Positions 16,294-24,373 of a DNA stretch of 36,241 nucleotides are shown here, one piece after another. Where the stretch lies: positions 1-36,241 of the forward strand of contig JAJRXK010000055.1 in assembly GCA_024276305.1 (NCBI GenBank), read 5' to 3'. Under the pieces are notes generated by a model that was not told the DNA's origin, ran no database searches, and saw only the letters and a program-made list of their open reading frames with translations. Source of the stretch: Candidatus Krumholzibacteriota bacterium. GTDB taxonomy: Bacteria; Krumholzibacteriota; Krumholzibacteriia; JAJRXK01. The position numbers were made by a program, and so were the translations under genes. How positions within the stretch are numbered: the first letter of the stretch is position 1; the number at the start of each line of letters is the position of its first letter.

Positions 16294-18030
16294 ATGATGC
16301 AACGAAGCGGGCTCGCGGTCGCTGCCCTTGCGGCACTGATCGCGTTTGCCGGAATGCTAGTTCCGTCCGCGGCTTCAGCTGGATGTATCAATGTCTACGT
16401 ACCAGAAACGACCGAAGTCAACCCAGGCACCCAAATCTCCATCCCCGTGACGGTCTCCGATGTGGCCCAGGGTGTTTGGCCGATCTACAGCTTTGAGCTC
16501 GAGATCGAGTATTGCACGGGGCAAGACGCGATGCTGACATTCACTGGCGCCAGCAATGGTCCCATGCTGGACGCCGCCGGGTGGCCGTCGCTGACATACT
16601 TCGAATGGCGTGCCGGAGGCGTCAAGCTCGCCAACGCCGGGTCCATTCCTCTTTCGGGCGATGGGGTGCTGATCAATCTGAATTTCACGGTCAGCGCTGG
16701 TGCCCAGCCTTGCGACGTCTGCGACCTCAACATCGTGAGTATGGTGGCGAATGATGCGGCGCAGGCCGTGGACTTTTGTACGGATGACGGTCAAATCTAC
16801 GTCGGAGCCGACTCTCGTACAGGCCACATCAAGTATCGTGATGGCGATCGTCCCGTCCCGAAGGTAAAGGTGCGCCTCTATGCGGATCTGAACGGATCCT
16901 CCTATCAACGCACGACCTGGACTGATGCCAACGGCGACTACCATTTCACGTGTCTGCCGAAGGGACTGGCGAATGCGCGAGTTGTGCCGAGCAAGTCCTA
17001 TGACCAGGACGTAGAGACCGCGGTGGGAACCGCAGATGCTTCGATCATCCTGCGTCGCACGGTGATGAATCCCAATGCGAACGCGTATTTCAGGGAGGGT
17101 GCGACGCTTTGTGGCAATGCCCAGGACTTCGAGGCGGCCGACACTGCAGGAGATGGCGACATTTCGGCCTACGACGCGTCGTTGCTTCTTCAGTTCGCAG
17201 TGCTCGCTCGCTCGCACATGCCGGCATGGGACGGAAGAGACTGGATCTTCTGTGCGGAAGATTCAGAGAATATGTGGAACGAGGGCCCCACTGACACCAC
17301 CGACTTCACGGCGATTCTGATTGGCGATGTGAACCGGAACTGGGGAAGACCCGAGCTCGGTAAGGGCGTTGGTGGAAGCGTCGATGTACATCTGGCGCGC
17401 GGATCTGTTGCTGAAGATGGGTCGGTTCTGTTGCCGATCGAGCTTGGGTCGGGAAGTGCGGTCAGCAATGGAGTACTCGAACTGCGCCTCCCGGCGGGCG
17501 TCAACTTGGTCCGGGCTACGGCCGGATCGGGGGCGCATGGCGCACTCGTTGCCGCAAACCAGGACGGTAAGACGGTTCGAGTCGCGTTCGCCCGCGCGGC
17601 GAACGTCGAGAACGAAAGCGGTCTCGTCACCCTTCGACTCCGCTCCAATAGTGGAGATGTGGAAGGCGCTGAGCTGGTGTCTGCGTCGTTCGAAGACGGC
17701 CAGGTGAGGGGCAGCATTGGTCAGATGAACCAGACCAACCTGCCGGCATCTGACACTCTGCGGCTGATGGGGAATCGGCCGAACCCGTTCAATCCTCAGA
17801 CGTCGATCCGTTTCTACCTCCCAGATCGGGTGAAGACTTCGGTGTACATCTATGACCAGGCGGGCCATCGGGTGCGGACCCTCGTCAACAACGAAGCCCT
17901 CTCGGGAGATGTCTCGTTGGTCTGGAACGGGACGAACGACAGCGGCAGGTCTGTAGCGAGTGGCGTCTACTACTATCAAGTGAAGGCTGGCATGTGGTCG
18001 AGCACTGCCAAAATGACCTTGGTGAAGTAG
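16294..18030 (+). CDS. Secreted cohesin-dockerin protein with FlgD-like C-terminal sorting domain
   Basis: A 578-residue exported protein. ATG at 16294 follows GAGGAGGAAG at 16276-16285. The signal peptide ends near ASA at residue 29. Residues 35-168 are cohesin-like (EVNPGTQISIPVTVSDV, then YSFELEIEY). Residues 172-235 resemble a carboxypeptidase-regulatory Ig fold (TWTDANGDYHFTCLPKG). Residues 238-303 form a dockerin-like pair: a degenerate first half (TADASIILRRTV) and a good calcium loop with Asp283, Asp287, Asp289 and Asp294 (DTAGDGDISAYDASLLLQ). A second cohesin-like domain spans about 361-470. The end (491-578; NRPNPFNPQTSIRFYL, then GVYYYQVKAG) is a FlgD-type Ig tail as used for type IX-like sorting. 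It carries no catalytic module. It is the first gene behind the sigma-54 promoter. Confidence 0.87.
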   Translation: MMQRSGLAVAALAALIAFAGMLVPSAASAGCINVYVPETTEVNPGTQISIPVTVSDVAQGVWPIYSFELEIEYCTGQDAMLTFTGASNGPMLDAAGWPSLTYFEWRAGGVKLANAGSIPLSGDGVLINLNFTVSAGAQPCDVCDLNIVSMVANDAAQAVDFCTDDGQIYVGADSRTGHIKYRDGDRPVPKVKVRLYADLNGSSYQRTTWTDANGDYHFTCLPKGLANARVVPSKSYDQDVETAVGTADASIILRRTVMNPNANAYFREGATLCGNAQDFEAADTAGDGDISAYDASLLLQFAVLARSHMPAWDGRDWIFCAEDSENMWNEGPTDTTDFTAILIGDVNRNWGRPELGKGVGGSVDVHLARGSVAEDGSVLLPIELGSGSAVSNGVLELRLPAGVNLVRATAGSGAHGALVAANQDGKTVRVAFARAANVENESGLVTLRLRSNSGDVEGAELVSASFEDGQVRGSIGQMNQTNLPASDTLRLMGNRPNPFNPQTSIRFYLPDRVKTSVYIYDQAGHRVRTLVNNEALSGDVSLVWNGTNDSGRSVASGVYYYQVKAGMWSSTAKMTLVK

Positions 18031-18044
18031 CTCTCTCTGAATGG

Positions 18045-18074
18045 GGTGGTCCGCAGCGGTGAGCGCGGACCACC
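18045..18074 (+). terminator. Perfect 10-bp hairpin between the two dockerin genes
   Basis: GGTGGTCCGC (18045-18054) pairs with GCGGACCACC (18065-18074) around a 10-base loop, 15 bases after the first gene's stop. Only a weak T-containing stretch follows. It may be a partial terminator or an mRNA-stabilising end that sets different levels for the upstream and downstream genes. Confidence 0.5.
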
Positions 18075-18215
18075 TCAATTCGCAGTTCGGCGCACTCCGT
18101 ACACGACCGAGCGCAACGTCCGGGACGCAAGCACACCCTGCACTCGGATTGTCGATAAGGCCGCGTTCGCATGCCGAACCCGATGACTGGCCTATGAACC
18201 GCAGAGGCGACCGAG

Positions 18216-20996
18216 ATGAATAGAACCTCACGACAGGCTCTGATGGCGGGCCTGATTTGTCTATTGCTTCCCGCGGCGTCGGCCGCGAGGGGCCTTCAGA
18301 TTCTCAACGTCGATGAATCTGCATTCCCGACCCTCCGCGCTACAGTGGCGATACAGGACGACCGAGGGGCTGCCACTTGTGGTCTTCCCCTATCCGAGTT
18401 TCGAGTTACGGAGGATGGCGTGTCTGCTTCCGTTGGCGGAGTCCAATGGTCGGGCGACAGCTGCGAGCGAAATCTGATTCTGGTCATTGATCGTAGTGCG
18501 TTGACGAGCTTCCAGAACCGCTTGGAGTGTGCCAAGGACGAAGCAAACCTACTGCTCGACGAACTGGATCCAGGAGATTCGGTCACGGTGATCGCCTATG
18601 GTGGGTGCTCGGAAGTTCTCGTTCCTCGCACGAACGATATCGCGAGCGCCCGCGAGGCAATCAATGGCCTGACAGCGATGGGTCGGGCGGCAATGGCCGA
18701 CGGGATCTATCACGCGATACAAGAGGCCTGCGCCCAAGGCGGTGGGTCCGTTGTCTGGATGGGCCACGGGGCAGATACGGGCAGCGCCGATTGCGGATTT
18801 CCTCCCGACGGGACGGATATTGATGGTCTGAGCGACGACGGGGATCTCATTCGAGACTTGGCCGCCGGGTGTGAGATCACCTTCAATGCAGTGATGTCTT
18901 CGACGGTCAACCGCGGTTGGATCGAGAGCCTGACCAACGACTTGGGGGGGCGTGTTACAGTATGTGGGAACAGTACCACCGCGGACCGTCGGGCGTGGTT
19001 GGGATCCTCTCCGGAGGACTGTTGTCAGGCGGTACTGACCTTCGTGAGCCCTCGACCAGACCTCGATGGGAGCCTTCGCGGCCTACAGATCTGTGTGGAT
19101 CGCTACGCGGTCTGCGGCACAGGAGAGTATCGAGCGGAATGCTCATCGCAGCTTCGATTGACCGCGGATACGCGGAATCTTCTCGAATCGGGATCCTGTG
19201 TGATCGCGGATTCGACGACTACTATCGAGGTGGAGGGGAGGATCTGCGATGACTTCACCGGATTGATGCATGTGAACTCTTCCCTCGGTGGGAGTGTCGC
19301 TGTGCCGTTCCTCTCCCTGCAGAACGGGTACTCTGCACAGATGCCGTCGTCGTTGCTCGTGCCGAATGCCGTCCTTGACGTCTACCTAGATGGAATACTC
19401 GATGGTTCGTCGTGGCGAGAGCCGACAGCAGGATCCTACTCGCTGGCTGTCTGCTCCACGGACCCCAACGACTCGCTAGCTGTTTCCTTGGGATCTGTCT
19501 CTATCCGTCCGGGTGCAGAAGGAAGCATCGACTTGGTCATATCGGGCGGCACACTGCCCTATATAGCGTCCTATGAAGTCGATCTTCGGCTGGCAACGCC
19601 AGGAGTATCGATTCTCTCGATATCGCAGTCCGGATCAGTGACGGAGGCGGCTTCATGGCTGTCGCCGGCCTGGAACGAACTGAGCCCAGGAATCTATCGT
19701 GTGAGCGCAGCCGGTGCGTCGAGAATCCAAAGCTTTGGAAGTCTCGCTACTCTACGTATTGGTGTCAGCTCGAGTTCACAGCCTGGGTGTATTCCTCTGG
19801 AGATCGTTCGTGTTCAACTCAACGACGGTGTGCCAGACCCTCTAAGTGTTTCCGGTGAGGTCTGCATCCAGGAAGGATGCTTCGAGGGCCAAGTTGTGCA
19901 TTGGTCTGGAACACAAGAGGGCCTGGAAGGTGTTTCTGTCCTGCGTGTTGGTGATGGGATACCAATCACGCGCAGCGGAGCCGATGGGAGATACGAGATA
20001 TGTGACAACGTTGAATCTGGTGACCGGCTTTTCTTCGAATCGGAAACTAGTGCACGGCCACGTGTGACGCCTCTCGACGCGTCTGATGTGCTCCGAGCCA
20101 CGGTGGGCCTTGATGATCTGCAAAGCGTAGAACTTACCGGCCCTTGTGGGCCCTCCTATCCCAGAGAGCTTGCTGCGGACGTTTCTGGGGACGGAGAGAT
20201 TGGGGCCTATGATGCGTCGCTGATTCTGCAGTATGTCGTGCAGTCCATCCAGGGGTTCCCCGTGGACGAATGGACCTTTGTGTGTCCGACGAAGTTAGTT
20301 GAGTCGAGCCGGAGCCTCGGTGTGACCTACGGAATTGCGGCGGGCGATGTCAATGGGAATTCGGGTGCCTCAGATCCATTGCTTCGCACGCCGCAGCCAC
20401 CTCAGGCCGCCAAACTTCGATTCGATCTCGGGGACGACGGAATACGTACTCTACGGGCGCTCGGACCAGAGGTGCGAGCTGGGATGCTGACGCTGGAACT
20501 CGACGACGTAGATGTAGATATCGAGGCACAGCCGGGGATTGTGGTTGCGGAATCCCGCAATGGAGGAACGGTGACCATTGCATTCGCGTGCTCCGGCCGT
20601 AGCGATGGAGAAGCCCTCTTGTCGATTCGCGGGGGGCACTTCTCGGTCGTAGAAGGATCGGTCGTTGTCAATGATCATGCATCTGTCGTGGAGAGTGAAG
20701 GCGTGTGGGCGGGTTCGAAGATGCCCAGCCGAATATTTCTGCGGGTCCGATCGCTGAGCGAAGGCGTTGAGTTCTCGTGGGCTACATCCGCGGCGGCACA
20801 ATCAAAGATCAGGATCTACGATTCCAGGGGGCGCCGCGTGCATGAAGTGCACCTTTCGTCGGCCGAAGGGTCTCTGCGTTGGCGCGGCGTTGATCAACGC
20901 GGAGTATCGCTGGCACGAGGCGTGTACTTCGCTGCACTACACACAGGTTCCAAAGCCGAGTTGGTCCGGAAGTTCATCCTTTCCCCGAAACCCTGA
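18216..20996 (+). CDS. Secreted vWA-cohesin-dockerin protein with FlgD-like C-terminal domain
   Basis: A 926-residue exported protein. The signal peptide ends near ASAARG at about residue 25. A von Willebrand A-like domain follows (about 85-270: NLILVIDRSALTSF, then AMADGIYHAIQEAC), but its metal site departs from DxSxS. The middle is Cys-rich. Around 420-545 is a cohesin-like domain (GSIDLVISGG and YEVDLRLATPGVSILSIS). A short Ig-like repeat precedes a dockerin pair at about 617-680: degenerate TPLDASDVLRATVGL, then the intact calcium loop ADVSGDGEIGAYDASLILQYVV. The last 85 residues are a degenerate FlgD-like tail (IRIYDSRGRRVHEV, then GVSLARGVYFAAL). The layout parallels the upstream protein, pointing to shared ancestry of the dockerin-to-tail portion. 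ATG at 18216 has GAGGCGACCGAG upstream. Confidence 0.85.
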   Translation: MNRTSRQALMAGLICLLLPAASAARGLQILNVDESAFPTLRATVAIQDDRGAATCGLPLSEFRVTEDGVSASVGGVQWSGDSCERNLILVIDRSALTSFQNRLECAKDEANLLLDELDPGDSVTVIAYGGCSEVLVPRTNDIASAREAINGLTAMGRAAMADGIYHAIQEACAQGGGSVVWMGHGADTGSADCGFPPDGTDIDGLSDDGDLIRDLAAGCEITFNAVMSSTVNRGWIESLTNDLGGRVTVCGNSTTADRRAWLGSSPEDCCQAVLTFVSPRPDLDGSLRGLQICVDRYAVCGTGEYRAECSSQLRLTADTRNLLESGSCVIADSTTTIEVEGRICDDFTGLMHVNSSLGGSVAVPFLSLQNGYSAQMPSSLLVPNAVLDVYLDGILDGSSWREPTAGSYSLAVCSTDPNDSLAVSLGSVSIRPGAEGSIDLVISGGTLPYIASYEVDLRLATPGVSILSISQSGSVTEAASWLSPAWNELSPGIYRVSAAGASRIQSFGSLATLRIGVSSSSQPGCIPLEIVRVQLNDGVPDPLSVSGEVCIQEGCFEGQVVHWSGTQEGLEGVSVLRVGDGIPITRSGADGRYEICDNVESGDRLFFESETSARPRVTPLDASDVLRATVGLDDLQSVELTGPCGPSYPRELAADVSGDGEIGAYDASLILQYVVQSIQGFPVDEWTFVCPTKLVESSRSLGVTYGIAAGDVNGNSGASDPLLRTPQPPQAAKLRFDLGDDGIRTLRALGPEVRAGMLTLELDDVDVDIEAQPGIVVAESRNGGTVTIAFACSGRSDGEALLSIRGGHFSVVEGSVVVNDHASVVESEGVWAGSKMPSRIFLRVRSLSEGVEFSWATSAAAQSKIRIYDSRGRRVHEVHLSSAEGSLRWRGVDQRGVSLARGVYFAALHTGSKAELVRKFILSPKP

Positions 20997-21013
20997 AAGA
21001 GAAGAGGAACCCA

Positions 21014-21529
21014 ATGCAGATGCAGAAGGTGTGTATCGCGAGTCTTCTGGCTCTAGCGGTCACAATCTCCACCATGCCCGCGGCTGGAGCCCCTGCGCGG
21101 GCGAGCATCGACGCCGTAATGATGCACGTTGGCGATGTGCGGACAACAACCATTCGCATCGATGTCGGAGATGTAGTGAACCTCTACGGAGCAGAAGCAC
21201 GAATCGAATACGATCCGACGGTTGTACGGCCGATCATCGTTCGATCGGCAGATCCGATCCGCCAGGTTTGGGGAAGTCCGGTGTACAACATCATGGACGG
21301 TCTCGTCGCCATCGCCATCGCCGGCGTGACATCCGTGACCAGCCCCTCCACGCTCTTCGAGGTGGATTTCGAAGCGGTCGGCGTCGGGGTCACTACGCTC
21401 GGACTTCCGCGAGTGATTCTGAACGACGTTCAGGTGCAAGACCGGGTGACCGGAAGCGCTAGGGTCGTCCCGTTGGGAACCGTGGCCGCAGAAGCATCCT
21501 CTTGGAGTGCGATCAAGCAATTGTATTGA
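21014..21529 (+). CDS. Secreted single-cohesin protein
   Basis: A 171-residue exported protein. A signal peptide ends near AAGA at about residue 26, then one cohesin-like domain spans about 31-155. It shows VGDVRTTTIRIDVGDVVNLYGAEARIEYDPTVV, the first-strand and GxE..i.YDP pattern of cohesins and cohesin-like cell-surface modules, and later ATLFEVDFEAVG-type strands (here STLFEVDFEAVGVG). There is no dockerin and no FlgD tail. GAAGAGGAA precedes the ATG, and only 17 bases separate it from the previous stop, so it is co-transcribed. It may be the free partner that receives the dockerins of the two upstream proteins. The direction of any pairing is inference. Confidence 0.82.
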   Translation: MQMQKVCIASLLALAVTISTMPAAGAPARASIDAVMMHVGDVRTTTIRIDVGDVVNLYGAEARIEYDPTVVRPIIVRSADPIRQVWGSPVYNIMDGLVAIAIAGVTSVTSPSTLFEVDFEAVGVGVTTLGLPRVILNDVQVQDRVTGSARVVPLGTVAAEASSWSAIKQLY

Positions 21530-21576
21530 TCGTGCCGGAAGGCATCATCACTCGGCGAAAGTCGGGTGGATGGGGA

Positions 21577-21604
21577 GTGCGCCGGGTCCAAGGGCCCGGC
21601 GCGC
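21577..21604 (+). terminator. Strong hairpin closing the cohesin/dockerin operon
   Basis: GCGCCGGG (21579-21586) pairs with CCCGGCGC (21595-21602), extendable by one G-U and one G-C pair to 21577 and 21604, around an eight-base loop. It is followed by CTTCT rather than a clean T-run. It sits about 50 bases after the stop of the lone cohesin gene and just before the IS remnant. Confidence 0.6.
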
Positions 21605-21607
21605 TTC

Positions 21608-21745
21608 TGACCCCCCCCTGAAAACTGGACCCACTGAAACAGGAATCTTCTGGCGAAGGTCTTACGGTTGGAGCCACGAGGGATTTGATGAAGAGATCGA
21701 AGTTTAGCGAGGAGCAGATTGCCTTTGCGCTGCGGCAAGCGGATC
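21608..21745 (+). mobile_element. IS3-family left-end remnant with OrfA start
   Basis: TGACCCCCCCCTGAAAACTG at 21608 has the form of an IS3-family left terminal inverted repeat. About 75 bases later a frame starts MKRSKFSEEQIAFALRQAD (ATG at 21688), which is the highly conserved N-terminus of IS3-type OrfA. Similarity ends there. The helix-turn-helix, OrfB and the right end are missing, and the frame continues as nonsense antisense to the next gene. It is a dead stub marking an old insertion with deletion, which ended at the 3' end of the neighbouring membrane-protein gene. Confidence 0.82.
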
Positions 21746-21750
21746 TTCCT

Positions 21751-22503
21751 CTATCCACTCCGACCGGAGTCCGCGAGGTCGTCGAAGATCGTGGGCCCCA
21801 CACTGCCGCAAGCATGTGCGAAGTCCATGACGTCTCTCCACCACGGATGATTTCGCTGAAGGTTCAGGGCCGACAGGAGCTCCCGGGCTTGTCGAGGGCG
21901 ATGAAGTTGCGCGCAGGCGATGGCTCCGAGCAGAACGACTTCGCCCGAACTGGGATAGCGATCTCGTAGGGTCGCCAGTTGAAGCAACGCTTCGAGGGGC
22001 CGGGCCCGTTGCACCCGAGCCAAAGCCAGTAGGTAGCGAGCGGCGGGGTCTTCTGGAACCACACGCACATAGTGGGCGAGATCCTCGTCGAGCGAAGCGA
22101 CGGCACGGCGACGTCTCAGGGCACGTCGCAGAACCCGAGCGCGACGACGGGCCTCGTGATGTTGGGTCATGGCGTGCCACCGAAAGAGCATGACTGCGGA
22201 GGGAACCGCGGCGCTCCACCATATGGGCAGCCCGATCTCCCACAGCAATACCAGCGCTGCGATCCATGGCAGGAGTGTCTGGACGATCCACTTGGTCCAA
22301 TGCGGGGAAGGCCCCAGACGCCAAGGAAGACGCGCCAAGGGCATCGACGCCATGCGGGCGAGGACGGGCTCGGCTGCGCGCCACGGCTCGCGGATCCCAC
22401 CGGATCGTCCGCCTCGAGGAGAGAGCGGAGCATCGGAGGGTGCGGAAAGTCCGATGCGAGGCAACGCAGCCGAACGCAGATCGGATCCATGGTAATCGAG
22501 CAT
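21751..22503 (-). CDS. Membrane protein with TPR-like C-terminal repeats
   Basis: A 250-residue protein starting MLDYHGSDLR at 22503, where GGAGG is well placed; the longer upstream frame lacks such a signal. Two adjacent hydrophobic segments at about residues 78-112 (WIVQTLLPWIAALVLLWEIGLPIWWSAAVPSAVMLF) form a membrane hairpin. A very basic stretch follows (EARRRARVLRRALRRRR). The last 100 residues are helical and TPR-like (DPAARYLLALARVQRARPLEALLQLATLRDRYPSSGEVVLLGAIA). No specific family recognised. Its stop lies within a few bases of the IS3 remnant, so the natural C-terminus may have been altered. Confidence 0.72.
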   Translation of the reverse strand: MLDYHGSDLRSAALPRIGLSAPSDAPLSPRGGRSGGIREPWRAAEPVLARMASMPLARLPWRLGPSPHWTKWIVQTLLPWIAALVLLWEIGLPIWWSAAVPSAVMLFRWHAMTQHHEARRRARVLRRALRRRRAVASLDEDLAHYVRVVPEDPAARYLLALARVQRARPLEALLQLATLRDRYPSSGEVVLLGAIACAQLHRPRQARELLSALNLQRNHPWWRDVMDFAHACGSVGPTIFDDLADSGRSG

Positions 22504-22742
22504 ACACGTCCTCCGCGTCGGGAGCGGGCAACGGTAGGTTGCCCAATAGACCGCGTAGGGGGCTGCGGCGAGGCTTGGGGCGAGCGATGAGAGCCGAAGG
22601 GTGAAGAACAATCGCTCTTCTCTGAAGATTCAGTATCGCAGCTGCATTCAAGATGGGGTGCGAGGGCTCGGGATGCAAGTGGAAAACCGGGGGCCAAAAC
22701 CGCTACAATAGGAGAACGCACCTGCCCTCGTGAGGACCGTTG

Positions 22743-23396
22743 ATGCATCTTGCTCCTAGACTTCCGCTTCCGACCATTCTCGGCGCGATGGCCTGCTGTG
22801 TCATGCTTTCGTCAATTGCGGGAGCCGGGCCACGATTGAGTGAGATCCGCATCGACCAGCCGGGGCCGGACACCGGCGAATTCTTCGAAATCGCGGGCGA
22901 TCCGGGCATGGATCTCTCGGGCTATTCCTACATCGTGATCGGAGATGGAGACGAAGGGCGAGGAGGCAGTGGCGTCATCGAAACGTGGATCACGCTCGAG
23001 GGTCGCCGTCTGAACTCCGAAGGATTGGTGGTGGTGGAAACGGCGGAGGCGTGTTTCGAGAACGCCGACAATGTGACGCACATGTTGGTCTGGGGTTTCC
23101 GAGGCCGACTCGGACAGGACCTTGACGACGACGACGACGGGATCCTCGATCACCAGCCCTTCGACGAGGTCACGGACTGTGTTGCACTCGTCGCCACGGA
23201 TCCCGACCTTGCGGGAGACCGAATCTATTCGGAGACTCGAGTGGGTCCGGATCGCGGCTTCGTTCCGGCCCACGTTTTTCGCGATGGCAATACGTGGGTC
23301 ATTGGCTCCTATGAGATCCAGGATGACAATACGCCGGGACGCGATAACCTCGAGAGTGCTCTAGCGCGGCGCAAGGCGGCGCGAGTGGCCCGCTGA
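22743..23396 (+). CDS. Secreted protein with lamin-tail-like domain
   Basis: A 217-residue exported protein. The signal peptide ends near IAGA at about residue 28, then RLSEIRIDQPGPDTGEFFEIAG opens a lamin-tail-like (LTD) fold, with DLSGYSYIVIGDGD and SEGLVVVETAEACF as its later strands. A DLDDDDDGILDHQPFDEVTD block resembles a calcium-binding thrombospondin-type-3 repeat. Such domains often sit in front of secreted nucleases or adhesins; here the protein ends without a catalytic domain. ATG at 22743 has GAGGA upstream. It diverges from the TPR-like membrane protein across about 240 bases with no recognised site. Confidence 0.75.
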   Translation: MHLAPRLPLPTILGAMACCVMLSSIAGAGPRLSEIRIDQPGPDTGEFFEIAGDPGMDLSGYSYIVIGDGDEGRGGSGVIETWITLEGRRLNSEGLVVVETAEACFENADNVTHMLVWGFRGRLGQDLDDDDDGILDHQPFDEVTDCVALVATDPDLAGDRIYSETRVGPDRGFVPAHVFRDGNTWVIGSYEIQDDNTPGRDNLESALARRKAARVAR

Positions 23397-23432
23397 TCGC
23401 GGGTCGGAATCCGCAGATCCACAGTAGAGACC

Positions 23433-24371
23433 ATGAGTACGAGACTGAGCATTCGTCCCGCCACCGAAGAGGACATCCCGGGGGTTCTCTCCATGCTCGG
23501 CGATCCCACCGATCTGGCCCAGGTCGCTCCCAACGAAAAGCCGCCCCTGGCCGAAGCGTCGATCGCGGCCTGGATGGACCGCGCGGATGAATGCTATGTG
23601 CTGGTGCGAGACGAGGAACTCCTGGGTTTTGCGGCCCTCTTGCGCGACGGGGAGGTTGCGGGGAGATGGTGGTTGGGCCATGTGGTGGTGGACTCGCGCG
23701 CACGCGGACTCGGTCTGGGGCAGCGCTTCGTTCTGGCAATCCTTCGGGCGGCGCGGCGTCGCGAGGACCTCGAGGAGATTCGACTCAGCGCATTTCGGGA
23801 GAACCACGCGGCGCGACGCGCCTACTTCCGTTGCGGCTTTCTCGAGACCCAGCGATGGCGAGAGAATGGTCGCACTCTGGTGGAGATGTGTTGGAAGAAT
23901 CCCCTCAAGCAACGGATCATCAGTCGGCCAGTGGTGGCGGGTCTGTCCTTCATTGCTTCGACCGTCTCGACCATGCTCCTTCCCTGGACCGCGCGATCCT
24001 GGTTGCACGAAGTGCCGGCCTGGGGAGTGACGATCTTGCTCGTGGTGGCGGGCGTGATCACCGGTCTCTTGGGGTGGAGCCTCTACCCCTTGCTGCCACC
24101 GAGGGCCACCACCTTGGTCCACCGCCTGGGTCGTCCCCTTCTCTACGGAGCGGCGGTGGGGAGCGGTGCTTCGGCGGTGATCGCAGCGGGACTCTTCGTG
24201 GCCCAGAAGATGGGCGCTCCGGGACCCGAATTCCCCGCGCATGAATTGCTGCTTCGGGTGACTGCGGAGGGTTTGCGGCAGGGCGTTGCCTGGGGACTGG
24301 TGCTGATCCTGGCGGTGGACCTCGCCCCCCACCTATTGGGCTGGCACCGCAGGCCAGCCCGGGACGCCTAG
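23433..24371 (+). CDS. GNAT acetyltransferase fused to a four-helix membrane domain
   Basis: A 312-residue fusion. Residues 1-155 are a GNAT N-acetyltransferase: STRLSIRPATEEDIPGVLSML, then WLGHVVVDSRARGLGLGQRFVLAIL, which carries the R-x-x-G-x-G/A acetyl-CoA loop, and the C-terminal ENHAARRAYFRCGFLE. Residues from about 165 form four hydrophobic helices (roughly 168-188, 196-222, 236-258 and 286-305) with short loops. Soluble GNAT enzymes are common; a C-terminal membrane domain is not, and it would place the acetyltransferase on the cytoplasmic face of the membrane, perhaps acting on a lipid-linked or membrane-protein amine. It lies 36 bases after the LTD gene and converges with the DUF2461 gene two bases away. 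Confidence 0.85.
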   Translation: MSTRLSIRPATEEDIPGVLSMLGDPTDLAQVAPNEKPPLAEASIAAWMDRADECYVLVRDEELLGFAALLRDGEVAGRWWLGHVVVDSRARGLGLGQRFVLAILRAARRREDLEEIRLSAFRENHAARRAYFRCGFLETQRWRENGRTLVEMCWKNPLKQRIISRPVVAGLSFIASTVSTMLLPWTARSWLHEVPAWGVTILLVVAGVITGLLGWSLYPLLPPRATTLVHRLGRPLLYGAAVGSGASAVIAAGLFVAQKMGAPGPEFPAHELLLRVTAEGLRQGVAWGLVLILAVDLAPHLLGWHRRPARDA

Positions 24372-24373
24372 AG

